A DNA stretch of 64,000 bases from Kribbella steppae (GTDB lineage Bacteria; Actinomycetota; Actinomycetes; Propionibacteriales; Kribbellaceae): positions 124,001 through 188,000 of the forward strand of contig NZ_SLWN01000007.1 of NCBI RefSeq assembly GCF_004342025.1. Direction: 5' to 3'. Shown here piece by piece: positions 40,991 through 48,806 of this stretch. Each line of letters begins with the position of its first letter. Position 1 is the stretch's first letter. A program made the position numbers and the translations under genes. A model generated the notes under the pieces. That model did no database searches and was not told the origin of the DNA. It saw nothing but the letters and a program-made list of their open reading frames with translations.

Positions 40991-41254
40991 TCAGGACGGA
41001 ACGCGGGTGCGCCGGTCGCGGACCGCGGCGACGGCGAAGCCGGTGAGGACCAGGGCGAATCCGCTGGTGCCGAGACCGACGACCAGGTTGCCGCGGGCCT
41101 CCAGGCGCGGGTCGCACTGCATCGGCGTGATGCCCTTCTCCGGCTGGAAGACCGAACCACAGTCCCGGCCGTCGACCATGACCGGGCGGATGGCGAACAC
41201 CACCCCGGCGATCAGCAGGACCACACCCACCGCGCCGAGAACCTTGCTCAGCAC
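40991..41254 (-). CDS. Small two-TM protein with CGSxF...GITPMxCD motif (copy 1)
   Basis: 87 residues from GTG 41254, selected by alignment with its paralogue at 62594. TM1 is LGAVGVVLLIAGVVFAIRPV and TM2 is LVVGLGTSGFALVLTGFAVAAV, ending in a basic tail (RDRRTRVPS). The loop between them carries CGSVFQPEKGITPMQCD; the two Cys are 15 residues apart and, by the positive-inside rule, probably outside and disulfide-bonded. The family is not recognised. Because 17 residues of the loop are so conserved between copies while the TMs drift, that loop is likely the functional part. Confidence 0.78.
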   Translation of the reverse strand: MLSKVLGAVGVVLLIAGVVFAIRPVMVDGRDCGSVFQPEKGITPMQCDPRLEARGNLVVGLGTSGFALVLTGFAVAAVRDRRTRVPS

Positions 41255-41544
41255 TGCCCGTCTCGCTGTGCAGAGTACTTTTCCCGCCCCACCGCCCCGG
41301 TCAGGGCAGCGGGCCGCAGGGCCTCGGGAACGGCAGTCGCAAGGACCGACCACTCGTGCCTGGTCAGACCTCGCATATGGCGTTCACACTCCCTGGCAGG
41401 TCGGTAGGATTTGATCAAATCTAACGTAGCTAGTCCTCACCCCTGAAGTCCGGACCCGACCGCGGTTTGAATCTTCACCCAGTTCTAACGATTAAGTGGC
41501 CGGAAGCGTTCAAGCGTGGCCTGACCGCGGTGGTGGGGCGGGAT
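41255..41544. other. 290-base non-coding stretch with a 14-base palindrome
   Basis: No convincing gene. It holds the perfect palindrome GATTTGATCAAATC (41408-41421) in an unusually AT-rich spot, plausibly an operator for the small membrane protein. Two patches (41381-41395, CGTTCAC...; 41468-41489, TCTTCAC...) resemble patches upstream of the paralogue at 62594. Confidence 0.5.
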
Positions 41545-42546
41545 TCAGACGGCCACCAGCGAGCCGGCCGCACGTCCATGCGCCACGTCTGAGAGCGCCC
41601 GGTCCACCTCGGCGAACGGGACCACGGTCGTGTGAGCACTGACCGGCAGCCGCTCGACGAGACGGAACAGCTCCTCGCCGTCGCGGCGGGTGTTGGCGGT
41701 GACGCTGCGCAGATCCCGCTCATGGAACAGGTGCCGCTCGTAATTGAGCACCGGTACGTCGCTCAAGTGGATCCCCGCCACCGCAACAGTGCCACCGGGT
41801 TTGACCGCCTCCAGGGCATACGGCACGACGTCGCCGGCCGGGGCGAACACGATGGCCGAGTCCAGCGGGACGGGCGGCCGGTCTGCTGTCTCACCGACGT
41901 ACCCGGCGCCGAGCGAGCGGGCCAGCTCCCGGTTCCGCTCGCCGCGGGTCATCACGAACAGCTCGGCACCTTGCGCGGTCGCCAATTGCGCCGTGAGGTG
42001 GGCGCTCGAGCCGAAGCCGTAGATCCCCAGCCGTCCGCCTGGCGGCAGATTCGCCCGCAGCAACGACCGGTAGCCGATGATCCCGGCGCACAGGAACGGC
42101 GCCAGCTCCACGGCCGAGCGATCGGTCGGCAGTGCATACGCATAGTCCTGCGGCACCACGGCGTACTCGGCGAAACCGCCGTCCGCGTCCCAACCGGTGT
42201 ACGACGACCGCGGGCACAGGTTCTCGGACCCCGCGCGACAGAACTCGCACACCCCACACGTCCCCCGAAGCCACGCGATCCCGACCCGATCCCCCGGCGC
42301 GAACCGCTCGGCCCCGCCACCGACGACCAACCCGACGACTTGATGGCCGGGAACGACGCCCGGCCGTCGCGGCTCCAGATCGCCCTCGCACAGATGCAGG
42401 TCGGTCCGGCAGATCCCACAGGCCTCCACCTTGACCAACACTTCTCCCGGCCCCGGTTCCGGCACCGTACGACGTACGTGCTGCAACGGCCCGTCATCGA
42501 TCGGTCCCGGCCGGTCCACCGCCCAGACGTCCATCTGGTCGCTCAT
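41545..42546 (-). CDS. Zinc-dependent alcohol dehydrogenase
   Basis: 333 residues, MDR fold. Catalytic zinc ligands are Cys in ACGICRTDLHL and His in VPGHQVVG; structural zinc Cys residues are in GTCGVCEFCRAGSENLC, all four present. The Rossmann loop is IYGFGSSAHL rather than the usual GxGxxG (GFGSSA), and TRGERNRELARSLGAGYVG follows. The bare pattern AWLRGTCGVCEFC and late HLFHERDL resemble the AdhA-like alcohol dehydrogenases of mycobacteria and other actinobacteria. It probably oxidises small alcohols or reduces aldehydes with NAD(P)H. A 58-codon gene lies 53 bases upstream on the same strand. Confidence 0.92.
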   Translation of the reverse strand: MSDQMDVWAVDRPGPIDDGPLQHVRRTVPEPGPGEVLVKVEACGICRTDLHLCEGDLEPRRPGVVPGHQVVGLVVGGGAERFAPGDRVGIAWLRGTCGVCEFCRAGSENLCPRSSYTGWDADGGFAEYAVVPQDYAYALPTDRSAVELAPFLCAGIIGYRSLLRANLPPGGRLGIYGFGSSAHLTAQLATAQGAELFVMTRGERNRELARSLGAGYVGETADRPPVPLDSAIVFAPAGDVVPYALEAVKPGGTVAVAGIHLSDVPVLNYERHLFHERDLRSVTANTRRDGEELFRLVERLPVSAHTTVVPFAEVDRALSDVAHGRAAGSLVAV

Positions 42547-42598
42547 TCCTCGACCATCTCAGAACCCCCGGGCGGTGTCAGTCCGGGTCGTTGCTCGT

Positions 42599-42775
42599 TC
42601 ATCCGCCGGTGTCCCGTCGCCACCATGGGTCCTCTTCTTCCTGCTCCGGGTCGTCAGGGGTGGGGAGGTGCTGCGCGCGGTCGTCCGGGATGCGCTGCGC
42701 GGTATCCGGCGGCGGCAGCCGCAGGAGCGTGATCTCATCGAGGTCGGGCGCTTCGCCCGAGTCGTCGCAGTCCAT
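42599..42775 (-). CDS. Small acidic hypothetical protein (58 aa)
   Basis: 58 codons from ATG 42775 behind a strong ribosome site (GGGGAGG, eight bases upstream). The product starts MDCDDSGEAPDLDEITLLRL, is rich in Asp, Glu and Pro (DDPEQEEEDPWW) and ends WWRRDTGG. No homologue is recognised. Third-position GC matches neighbouring genes. It could be co-transcribed with the alcohol dehydrogenase 53 bases downstream. The opposite strand is also open here but has no ribosome site. Confidence 0.55.
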   Translation of the reverse strand: MDCDDSGEAPDLDEITLLRLPPPDTAQRIPDDRAQHLPTPDDPEQEEEDPWWRRDTGG

Positions 42776-42855
42776 CGGCCGTCCCTCCCCTTCGACTCCT
42801 TTCCTCGAAGGTAGGAGGGGACGGGCTCAAGAGCTCTTTCAAAACGCTTTCACCG

Positions 42856-43698
42856 TCACGCGACCCGCTGCAGCGCCCGCTCCCGCCGCTCGGCGACCTT
42901 GGAGCCGGACTCCCGCCGAGCCATCCGGCGCAGTACGACGGGTGCGACCGCGAGCCCGATCAAGGCCCAGACCCCGAGGACGGCGGCCGTCTCCAGGTGC
43001 CGCCAGGTGGCATCGATCTCGACCACGACCGCGCTGTCGGGCAGTAACGCCGAGCGCATGCCGAGGCCCAACCAGTAGATCGGGCTCAGCTGGCCGATCC
43101 ACTCCAGCCAGTCCGGCAACGCCGTGATCGGGTAGAAGATGCCGGAGATCGCGATCAAGCCGAGCACGGGCAACTGGATCAGCCCCTGCGACCGGGCACT
43201 GGTGAAGACCGAGCCCAGGACCGCGCCGATCGGCAGTGTCGCGACCATCCCGAGCAGCAGCACCCAGACCAGCGTGAGCCAGCCGGTGGCCGAGCCGACT
43301 GCGAGCCCTTCCACGATGAGCAGGCCGGGAATCAGCAGGATGGCCAGGTCGGCGAGCAGCCCGCCGGCCACCGAGACGACCTTGCCGACGAGGAAGCCGG
43401 GCATCCCGTTCGGGGTCGCCTTGGCCCGCAGCAACGTGCCGTCCTCGCGGTCCGCGGTCAACTGCTGGCTCATGCTGACCATGCCCATCGCCGCGTTCAT
43501 CCCCAGGATGCTCGGCAACGCGAGCGCGCCGAGCAGGAACCCGGTCGAGCCGAAGTCCCGGTCCCGCAGGAAGAACAGCGCGACCAGCATCAGCACCGGC
43601 CAGAGGAAGTGGCTGGTCAGCTCCGGCCCGTTGGTGAAGGACTGGCGCAGTTCGATCAGGCCGCGCCGCCAGCCGGCCCGGATCGCAACGGTTCTCAT
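42856..43698 (-). CDS. ABC-2 type transporter permease
   Basis: 280 residues, six spans. Features of the ABC-2 exporter family: amphipathic start (WRRGLIELRQSFTN), LPSILGMNAAMGMVSMSQQLTADREDGTLLRAKATPNGMPG with its ERExGT-like signature DREDGTLLRAKATP, and the C-terminal GIFYPITALPDWLEWIGQLSPIYWL typical of daunorubicin-resistance-type permeases. Start overlaps the ATPase stop (ATGA). Two subunits of each form the exporter; the substrate is unknown, probably a drug or lipid. Confidence 0.93.
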   Translation of the reverse strand: MRTVAIRAGWRRGLIELRQSFTNGPELTSHFLWPVLMLVALFFLRDRDFGSTGFLLGALALPSILGMNAAMGMVSMSQQLTADREDGTLLRAKATPNGMPGFLVGKVVSVAGGLLADLAILLIPGLLIVEGLAVGSATGWLTLVWVLLLGMVATLPIGAVLGSVFTSARSQGLIQLPVLGLIAISGIFYPITALPDWLEWIGQLSPIYWLGLGMRSALLPDSAVVVEIDATWRHLETAAVLGVWALIGLAVAPVVLRRMARRESGSKVAERRERALQRVA

Positions 43699-44582
43699 GC
43701 TGCCGGCTCCCTTCCACCAGCAAGGCCGTCGCGCACCAGCGCGAGGTAGGTGTCTTCCAGGGAGGCACGTCGTACTTCGAGCTCGCGGACCGCTGCGCCG
43801 TACTGCGAGAACAGACCGCGGACGAACTCGGTCGAGTCGGCGGTGGACTTGCGGTAGGTCTGACCGTCGATGCTCCAGCGGACCTCGTCCTCGCCGGCGA
43901 TCAGCGTGGTGAGCTCGGCGGGCGAACCGGCCGCGACGATCCGGCCGCCGGTGAGGATCAGGATGCGATCGGCGAGTTTGCCGGCCTCGTCGAGGTCGTG
44001 GGTGGTGAGCAGGATCGTGGTCTCGTACTCGGCGGCGAGGCGGCGTACCAGGTCGTGGAACTCATGCCGGGCCTGCGGATCGAAGCCGGTGGTCGGCTCG
44101 TCCAGGAACAGCAACTCGGGCCGGCCGACGATCCCGATCGCAACGTCCAGGCGGCGCCGCTGACCGCCGGACAGCGTCTTGACCTTCTTTTCCGCGTGCT
44201 CGGTGAGGCCGGCTGCGGCCAGCAGTTCGCCGGTCTCCCAGGGCCGGTCGATGGTGCTTGTCGAGTACGGCGCGTAGTACGTGCCGAGGTGGTGCAACAG
44301 CTCACGCACTCGCCAGTTGCCGTGGTCGCGCCACGACTGCAGCACGATGCCGAGCCGTGCTCGCCATCGCTCGTCACCGCGGGCCGGGTCGACCCCGAGC
44401 ACCTCGACCGTCCCGGCCGAGCGCAGCCGGAACCCCTCGAGGATCTCGATGGTCGTGCTCTTACCCGCACCGTTCGGGCCGAGCAGGGCGACGACCTCGC
44501 CGTGCCGGGCCTGGAACGAGACGTCGTGCAGGACCTCCGTGCTGCCGTAGCGCATCCGCAGGCCGTCGACCGCCAGCACCAT
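43695..44582 (-). CDS. ABC transporter ATP-binding protein
   Basis: 295 residues from ATG 44582 (GGGAG ribosome site). Walker A is GPNGAGKST (about 34-42), Q-loop in VLQSWRDHG, signature LSGGQRRRLDVAIG, Walker B LLFLDEPTTG, and the switch His in LTTHDLDEA. The C-terminal DUF4162-like region (VRWSIDGQTYRK to DTYLALVRDG) marks DrrA-type drug-export ATPases. Divergent from the HTH_38/MarR-like regulator, with an inverted repeat between, hence probably repressed by it. Confidence 0.95.
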   Translation of the reverse strand: MVLAVDGLRMRYGSTEVLHDVSFQARHGEVVALLGPNGAGKSTTIEILEGFRLRSAGTVEVLGVDPARGDERWRARLGIVLQSWRDHGNWRVRELLHHLGTYYAPYSTSTIDRPWETGELLAAAGLTEHAEKKVKTLSGGQRRRLDVAIGIVGRPELLFLDEPTTGFDPQARHEFHDLVRRLAAEYETTILLTTHDLDEAGKLADRILILTGGRIVAAGSPAELTTLIAGEDEVRWSIDGQTYRKSTADSTEFVRGLFSQYGAAVRELEVRRASLEDTYLALVRDGLAGGREPAA

Positions 44583-44626
44583 GGGCGGCTCCCTTCTTCT
44601 GTCGTTCACGAATGCCTGAAAGCTAC

Positions 44627-44726
44627 GTTGCGTTCAGTCAACCGGCAATCAGCTCCAGGAGTCGGAGCCCTGTATTTCTGGCGAATGTATGGCAATCTGT
44701 GCAATGACGATGAGGTTGAACGCAAC
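44627..44726. promoter_or_regulatory. Inverted-repeat pair between exporter and its regulator
   Basis: Perfect 10-base inverted copies GTTGCGTTCA (44627-44636) and TGAACGCAAC (44717-44726), 80 bases apart, one near each divergent start. A related GTTGCAATGA occurs at 44744. The spacing suggests two operator half-sites bridged by a dimer or tetramer of the 44782 regulator; this is inference. Confidence 0.5.
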
Positions 44727-44781
44727 CGAGGCTTGACGGTCGTTGCAATGAGCTGCCGATGAAAGCACCTAGGAGGAATCG

Positions 44782-45690
44782 ATGCCGGGAGGCAGGCTGA
44801 CCCACGACGACCGGCGCGAGATCGCGACCGGGCTGGCGGCCGGGCTCGGGTACGCCGAGATCGCCCGGCAACTGGATCGACCGACCTCGACCATCAGTCG
44901 CGAGATCGCCCGCAACGGCGGCGCGCACGGCTACCGGGCCGACCACGCGCACTACGCGACCACCTCGCGGGCCCGGCGCCGGCGAACCGGTGGCCCGGAA
45001 CCGATGTCAGGACTCGACGAGCAGATCCGGGAGTTCGTCGAGCGGTTCGCGACGATGATGGTCGACGGTGGCCTGCCCCGGATGGCGTCGCGAGTTCTAG
45101 CCTTGCTGTACACGGCAGACGCCCGCAGCCTCACCGCGGCCGATCTCGTCCGCGAGCTCCGCGTCTCCCCGGCATCTGTCTCCAAGGCCGTCGGCTACCT
45201 CGAAAACGTCGGCATGGTCTACCGCGAACCCGATCCGCGTCGCCGGCTGCAGCACTACATCGTCGCCGAGGACGTCTGGACGCAGGCGTGGAAGGTGAGC
45301 GCCCGCACCAACCTCAACTGGGCCGAGACCGCGACCGAAGGCGCGGCCCTGCTCGGCCCGGACACCCCGGCGGGGGCGCGCCTGACCACGATGGCCGACT
45401 TCTTCCACCGCCTCGGCGAGGACATGGCCGGCGGTCCCGCCTTCGAGGTCATCGACGACGCCTTCACCACCCTCGCCGCGCTCCTGCATGCGGCCCGCCC
45501 GCTCACCGCCGACGAGCTCGCCACCGCCCTCGACTGGCCGCCCGCCCGCATCACGGACGCCCTCGCCAACGCGACGAAGTACGTCGAGTACACCGACCCG
45601 GTCGTCCTCCATCAGCCGACGTCTGACACCTACACCGCGATCCCGACGCCGACCCGTCTCACCCCAGACCAACTCGCCAGACTCAGCTAG
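44782..45690 (+). CDS. Regulator fusing an IS30-like HTH_38 to a MarR/GbsR-type domain
   Basis: 302 residues. Residues 1-50 (RLTHDDRREIATGLAAGLGYAEIARQLDRPTSTISREIARNGG, read in parts GYAEIARQLDRPTSTISREI) are the HTH_38 found at the N-terminus of IS30 transposases. From about residue 75 a GbsR/MarR winged helix follows: PRMASRVLALLYTADARSL and LVRELRVSPASVSKAVGYLE, then a long helical region and a second winged-helix-like C-terminal part (LTADELATALDWPPARITDAL). No transposase catalytic domain is present. GGAGGAATCG precedes ATG 44782. Probably the repressor of the divergent ABC exporter. Confidence 0.88.
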   Translation: MPGGRLTHDDRREIATGLAAGLGYAEIARQLDRPTSTISREIARNGGAHGYRADHAHYATTSRARRRRTGGPEPMSGLDEQIREFVERFATMMVDGGLPRMASRVLALLYTADARSLTAADLVRELRVSPASVSKAVGYLENVGMVYREPDPRRRLQHYIVAEDVWTQAWKVSARTNLNWAETATEGAALLGPDTPAGARLTTMADFFHRLGEDMAGGPAFEVIDDAFTTLAALLHAARPLTADELATALDWPPARITDALANATKYVEYTDPVVLHQPTSDTYTAIPTPTRLTPDQLARLS

Positions 45691-46744
45691 GCCCCGGGTA
45701 CGGATGCATGCCGGGCGGAAACTCGTTGCCGTGGGCTACCAGCCAGCCGGCCGAGTCGACGATCAGTGCGGCGGTGATGTCGAAGGCGTTCAGACTGTCG
45801 CCGTCGCCCGCCGCCAGGTTGGCCACATGTCCACCGGCGAACAGCAGGATCTCGCGTCCACCGACCCGATGACTCGTCACCGCCGGCACCACGTCCTGAC
45901 CATTGCCCAGGGCATCGAGGTCGATCTCCTCGGCCGAGTGACCGGCGTTGACCAGCAGGCACCCGTCCTTCAAACCGGCGATCACCTCAGCCGAGACGGT
46001 CCCGGTCCGGCCGGTCGCGGTGACGACGATATCGGCCCGGTCGCCGATCCGGTCCACCACCTCGAACCCGTCGTACGACGCGATCAGCGCGCGACCCGGA
46101 TCCAGCTCGGCGACCTGCACGATCGCGCCGAGGCTGCGCGCCGTACGGGCCAGGCCTCCGCCGACTTCGCCGTACCCGACGACCAATACGGCGAGGCCGT
46201 GCAAGGAGAGCTGGGTGCGGGCGAGGACTGTGTGCCAGGTACTCGAGCCGACCGTGAACCGGTTGTGCAGCTGGTTCTTCACCGGTACGCCGTCCAGGTC
46301 GAACACCGGATGGGTCAACGCCAGCCCGGCGACCCGGTTGATCCCGGTCCGCGTCATCTCGATACCCGCGACCACGCCGCCGTACCCACGCGCTGCCGCC
46401 TCGACCACCACGTCGCCACCCATCTCGACGGTGTGCGTCGGACCCCACTCGACACAGGCGGCCGGCGTGGTGACCTCGATCCCCCAAGTCTCGACCAGTC
46501 GACGTACGTCGTCCCGCGTCGTCGCCTGGTCGGCCGGATGCAGGATGACCGCAGCCCCGGCCTCCCGGTACGCCTGGAGGAACAGCGCCGACTTCAGGTC
46601 GATGTGCGCGGTGACGGCCAGCCGCACGGCTGAAAGGTCCGGCAGTCGCTCGGCAGCCGCGGCGGTCCGTTGCATCCACCGCCGCGCCCAAGCAAGCCGC
46701 TGCTCGAGCTCAACCCCTTGCCATGCCGTCTTCGGAAGCTCCAC
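45683..46744 (-). CDS. S-adenosylhomocysteinase-like protein with altered catalytic residues
   Basis: 353 residues against 430-480 for true SahH. The NAD domain is well kept: VLVVGYGEVGGGLARTARSLGA, AELDPGRALIASYDGFEV and LVNAGHSAEEIDL. Catalytic positions are not: by eye, the Asp pair of the DDGGDLT motif reads EMGGDV, the Glu of SEETTTG reads EMTRTG with Met at the key place, and in the KSKFDN motif (here KNQLHN) Lys and Asn remain but Asp is His. The C-terminal K-x-x-HYR tail of SahH is absent. It should bind NAD but probably not hydrolyse SAH by the standard route. It follows the ECF42 operon with a 12-base gap. Confidence 0.8.
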   Translation of the reverse strand: MELPKTAWQGVELEQRLAWARRWMQRTAAAAERLPDLSAVRLAVTAHIDLKSALFLQAYREAGAAVILHPADQATTRDDVRRLVETWGIEVTTPAACVEWGPTHTVEMGGDVVVEAAARGYGGVVAGIEMTRTGINRVAGLALTHPVFDLDGVPVKNQLHNRFTVGSSTWHTVLARTQLSLHGLAVLVVGYGEVGGGLARTARSLGAIVQVAELDPGRALIASYDGFEVVDRIGDRADIVVTATGRTGTVSAEVIAGLKDGCLLVNAGHSAEEIDLDALGNGQDVVPAVTSHRVGGREILLFAGGHVANLAAGDGDSLNAFDITAALIVDSAGWLVAHGNEFPPGMHPYPGPS

Positions 46745-46756
46745 CCACCCACGATG

Positions 46757-47941
46757 TCACAGGCGGCGCGCGCGATTCCTGAGGTAGCGCTGCTCAGGGG
46801 TGTTGGTGGTGAGCTTGGCCGCCTCGAGGTAGAGCTCCGCGGCTGCGGCGACGTCCCCTTGGAGTTCCAGGAGGTGCGCCCGTACGGCTGGATAGCGATG
46901 CGACCGGGTGACGCGTTCGTCGTCCCGCAAGGTGTCGAGCAAGGCCAGACCGGCGGACGGACCATGGACCTTGGCGGTCGCGACTGCGCGGTTGAGGGTG
47001 ACGACCGGGCTGTCGAGGTGGGCTTCGAGCAGGTTGTAGAGGCCGAGGATCTGCCGCCAGTCGGTGTCCGCCGCCGTGGTCGCCTCGCTGTGGACGGCGG
47101 CGATCGCCGCCTGGAGCTGGTACGGGCCCAGCTTGGTCGTCGACATCGCCCGGGTGATCAGCTCGGTCCCTTCGGCGATGGCGGCCTGATCCCATTGGGT
47201 GCGGTCCTGCTCGTCGAGCGGCACGAGTCGACCGTCCACGGTCGTCCGTGCCGCGCGCCGCGCGTCCGTGAGCAGCATCAGCGCGAGCAGGCCGGCGACC
47301 TCACCGTCGTCCGGCAGCAGTGCGTGCAGCATCCGGGTCAGCCTGATCGCCTCGTCCGCAAGCTCGACCCGCTCGAGCCGCTCCCCCGCCGTACCGGTGT
47401 AGCCCTCGTTGAAGATCAGGTACAGCACCTGCAGTACGGCGGCCAGCCGCTCGTCGTACTCCGCCGGCAGCCGGAACGGCGTACCGCGAACCTTCTGCTT
47501 GGCCCGGCTGATGCGCTGGCCCATGGTCGGCTCGGGCGTCAGCAACGCACCGGCGATCTCGGTCGTGGTCAGACCGCCGACCGCGCGCAGCGTGAGCGCG
47601 ATCTGCGAGGCCGTGGACAGCTCGGGGTGACAGCAGAGGAACAGCAGGGTGAGCGAATCGTCCGCGGCCGTCGCCGGCTCCGGAGCCACATCCGGAGTCC
47701 GTACGGCGTCCTCCCGGTGCCGGCGCGCCTCCTCGTTCCGGAGGATGTCGATCAGCCGCCGGGAGGCAACCCGGATGAGCCAACTCCTCGGCTCGACCGG
47801 GATGCCGTCCTTCGGCCACTGCTCCGCGGCGACCAGCAGCGCCTCCTGCACCGCGTCCTCACACAACTCGAAGTGCCCGTACCGCCGGACCAGCGCACCC
47901 AGCACCTGAGGGGTGAGATCCCGCCAGAGGCGCTCCGTCAT
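46757..47941 (-). CDS. ECF42-type RNA polymerase sigma factor
   Basis: 394 residues. Sigma2 at about 5-70 (RRYGHFELCEDAVQEALLVAAEQWP, then SWLIRVASRRLIDILR), sigma4 at 110-165 (LTLRAVGGLTTTEIAGALLTPEPTMGQRISRAK in parts), then a 200-residue TPR-like C-terminal extension (FNEGYTGTAGERLERVELADEAIRL and LLEAHLDSPVVTLNRAVA) that defines ECF42. These sigma factors have no anti-sigma factor; the extension and the partner DGPF protein are thought to control them. Start overlaps the DGPF stop (ATGA). Target genes probably include its own operon. Confidence 0.94.
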   Translation of the reverse strand: MTERLWRDLTPQVLGALVRRYGHFELCEDAVQEALLVAAEQWPKDGIPVEPRSWLIRVASRRLIDILRNEEARRHREDAVRTPDVAPEPATAADDSLTLLFLCCHPELSTASQIALTLRAVGGLTTTEIAGALLTPEPTMGQRISRAKQKVRGTPFRLPAEYDERLAAVLQVLYLIFNEGYTGTAGERLERVELADEAIRLTRMLHALLPDDGEVAGLLALMLLTDARRAARTTVDGRLVPLDEQDRTQWDQAAIAEGTELITRAMSTTKLGPYQLQAAIAAVHSEATTAADTDWRQILGLYNLLEAHLDSPVVTLNRAVATAKVHGPSAGLALLDTLRDDERVTRSHRYPAVRAHLLELQGDVAAAAELYLEAAKLTTNTPEQRYLRNRARRL

Positions 47942-48306
47942 GACTGCTCGGGCGGACCTTCCATGATCGGGCGGATCTCGACCGGGTCGCCGACCGCGTC
48001 GGTGATGCGGGTGGCGATGGACATCGCCCGGTCGTGACTGTCGACATCCACGATCGCGAAGCTGGCCAGTACCTCTTTGGACTCCGCGAACGGTCCCTCA
48101 CTGGCTACCGGACCGTCCGGTCCCCTGCGGACCGTGCGGGACAAGGCCGGATGGGCCAGTCCTTCGGTGGTCAGCAGCTCACCGGACGTGGTGAGCTCGG
48201 TGGCCAGGTCCTCGTAGAACTTGCACGCGGCGAGGAACTCCTCGCTCGTCACGTCGACCGCGTCCCAACCGTCCTGGCCGGTGTAGGCGAGCAGCAGATA
48301 CTTCAT
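47938..48306 (-). CDS. DGPF/YCII-domain protein partner of ECF42
   Basis: 122 residues. YCII-related ferredoxin-like fold: KYLLLAYTGQDGWDAVD at the N-terminus, LTTSGELLTTEGLAHP, and the signature here as EGPFAESKEVLASFAIVDVDS (EGPF for DGPF). YCII His-Asp dyads are not obvious. DGPF proteins are the constant neighbours of ECF42 factors and may be their signalling partners or targets. Both start and stop overlap neighbours by four bases. Confidence 0.92.
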   Translation of the reverse strand: MKYLLLAYTGQDGWDAVDVTSEEFLAACKFYEDLATELTTSGELLTTEGLAHPALSRTVRRGPDGPVASEGPFAESKEVLASFAIVDVDSHDRAMSIATRITDAVGDPVEIRPIMEGPPEQS

Positions 48307-48716
48307 GAGGCCCTCCGCACCATTGTTGCCTGGTAACCGCCGCCGCCAGGGTAGACCCAGTCGCCGTCCAACCGGTCGCCGTCCGCGCTGAACGTGCCGC
48401 GGAAGTACGCCGGCGCGCCCTTGAACCCGCCCCAGATCGTCAGCACGTCGCCCTCGATCTCGTAGACGTAGTCGAGCGTGTTGCCCTCCGCGTCGTACAC
48501 CCGGGAGATGAGGTCGGCGCCCGGCTCCTCACCGAACTTGTGCTCACGGCCGATGATCTCGGTGAAGCGCACCTGGTGCCCGTGCTGTTCGAGCAGCCCG
48601 CGCTGGAGCAGGAAGTAACCACCGTCCATCCACTCGTAGGTCGTCGTACCGGTCGCACCGCCGGAGATCTCCCAATCCCCCACCAGACGGTCCAGTTCCT
48701 TCAGTTCGTCGCTCAT
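48303..48716 (-). CDS. Lipocalin-like (DUF1579-like) protein heading the ECF42 operon
   Basis: 137 residues from ATG 48716. The opening LDRLVGDWEISGGATGTTTYEWMDGG and later TEIIGREHKFGEEPGADLISRVYDAEG and WGGFKGAPAYFRGTFSADG fit a calycin beta-barrel of the DUF1579/THAP4 heme-binding-like type, which binds a small hydrophobic molecule. As first gene of an ECF42-DGPF operon, it may be a ligand-binding input or output; which is not shown. Stop overlaps the DGPF start. Confidence 0.8.
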   Translation of the reverse strand: MSDELKELDRLVGDWEISGGATGTTTYEWMDGGYFLLQRGLLEQHGHQVRFTEIIGREHKFGEEPGADLISRVYDAEGNTLDYVYEIEGDVLTIWGGFKGAPAYFRGTFSADGDRLDGDWVYPGGGGYQATMVRRAS

Positions 48717-48806
48717 CGTTCCGGTCCCTTCAGTAGTCGGTTTCACCTGCTTGCACCGCTACCTCGAAGCTCCTGGGACCGTTTCGACATCGTCCGGAGA
48801 ACTTTT

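Noticed and set aside
44782..45690. Calling the HTH_38 protein an IS30 transposase
   Set aside because: No DDE catalytic domain, no terminal inverted repeats; a MarR/GbsR-type domain follows instead.
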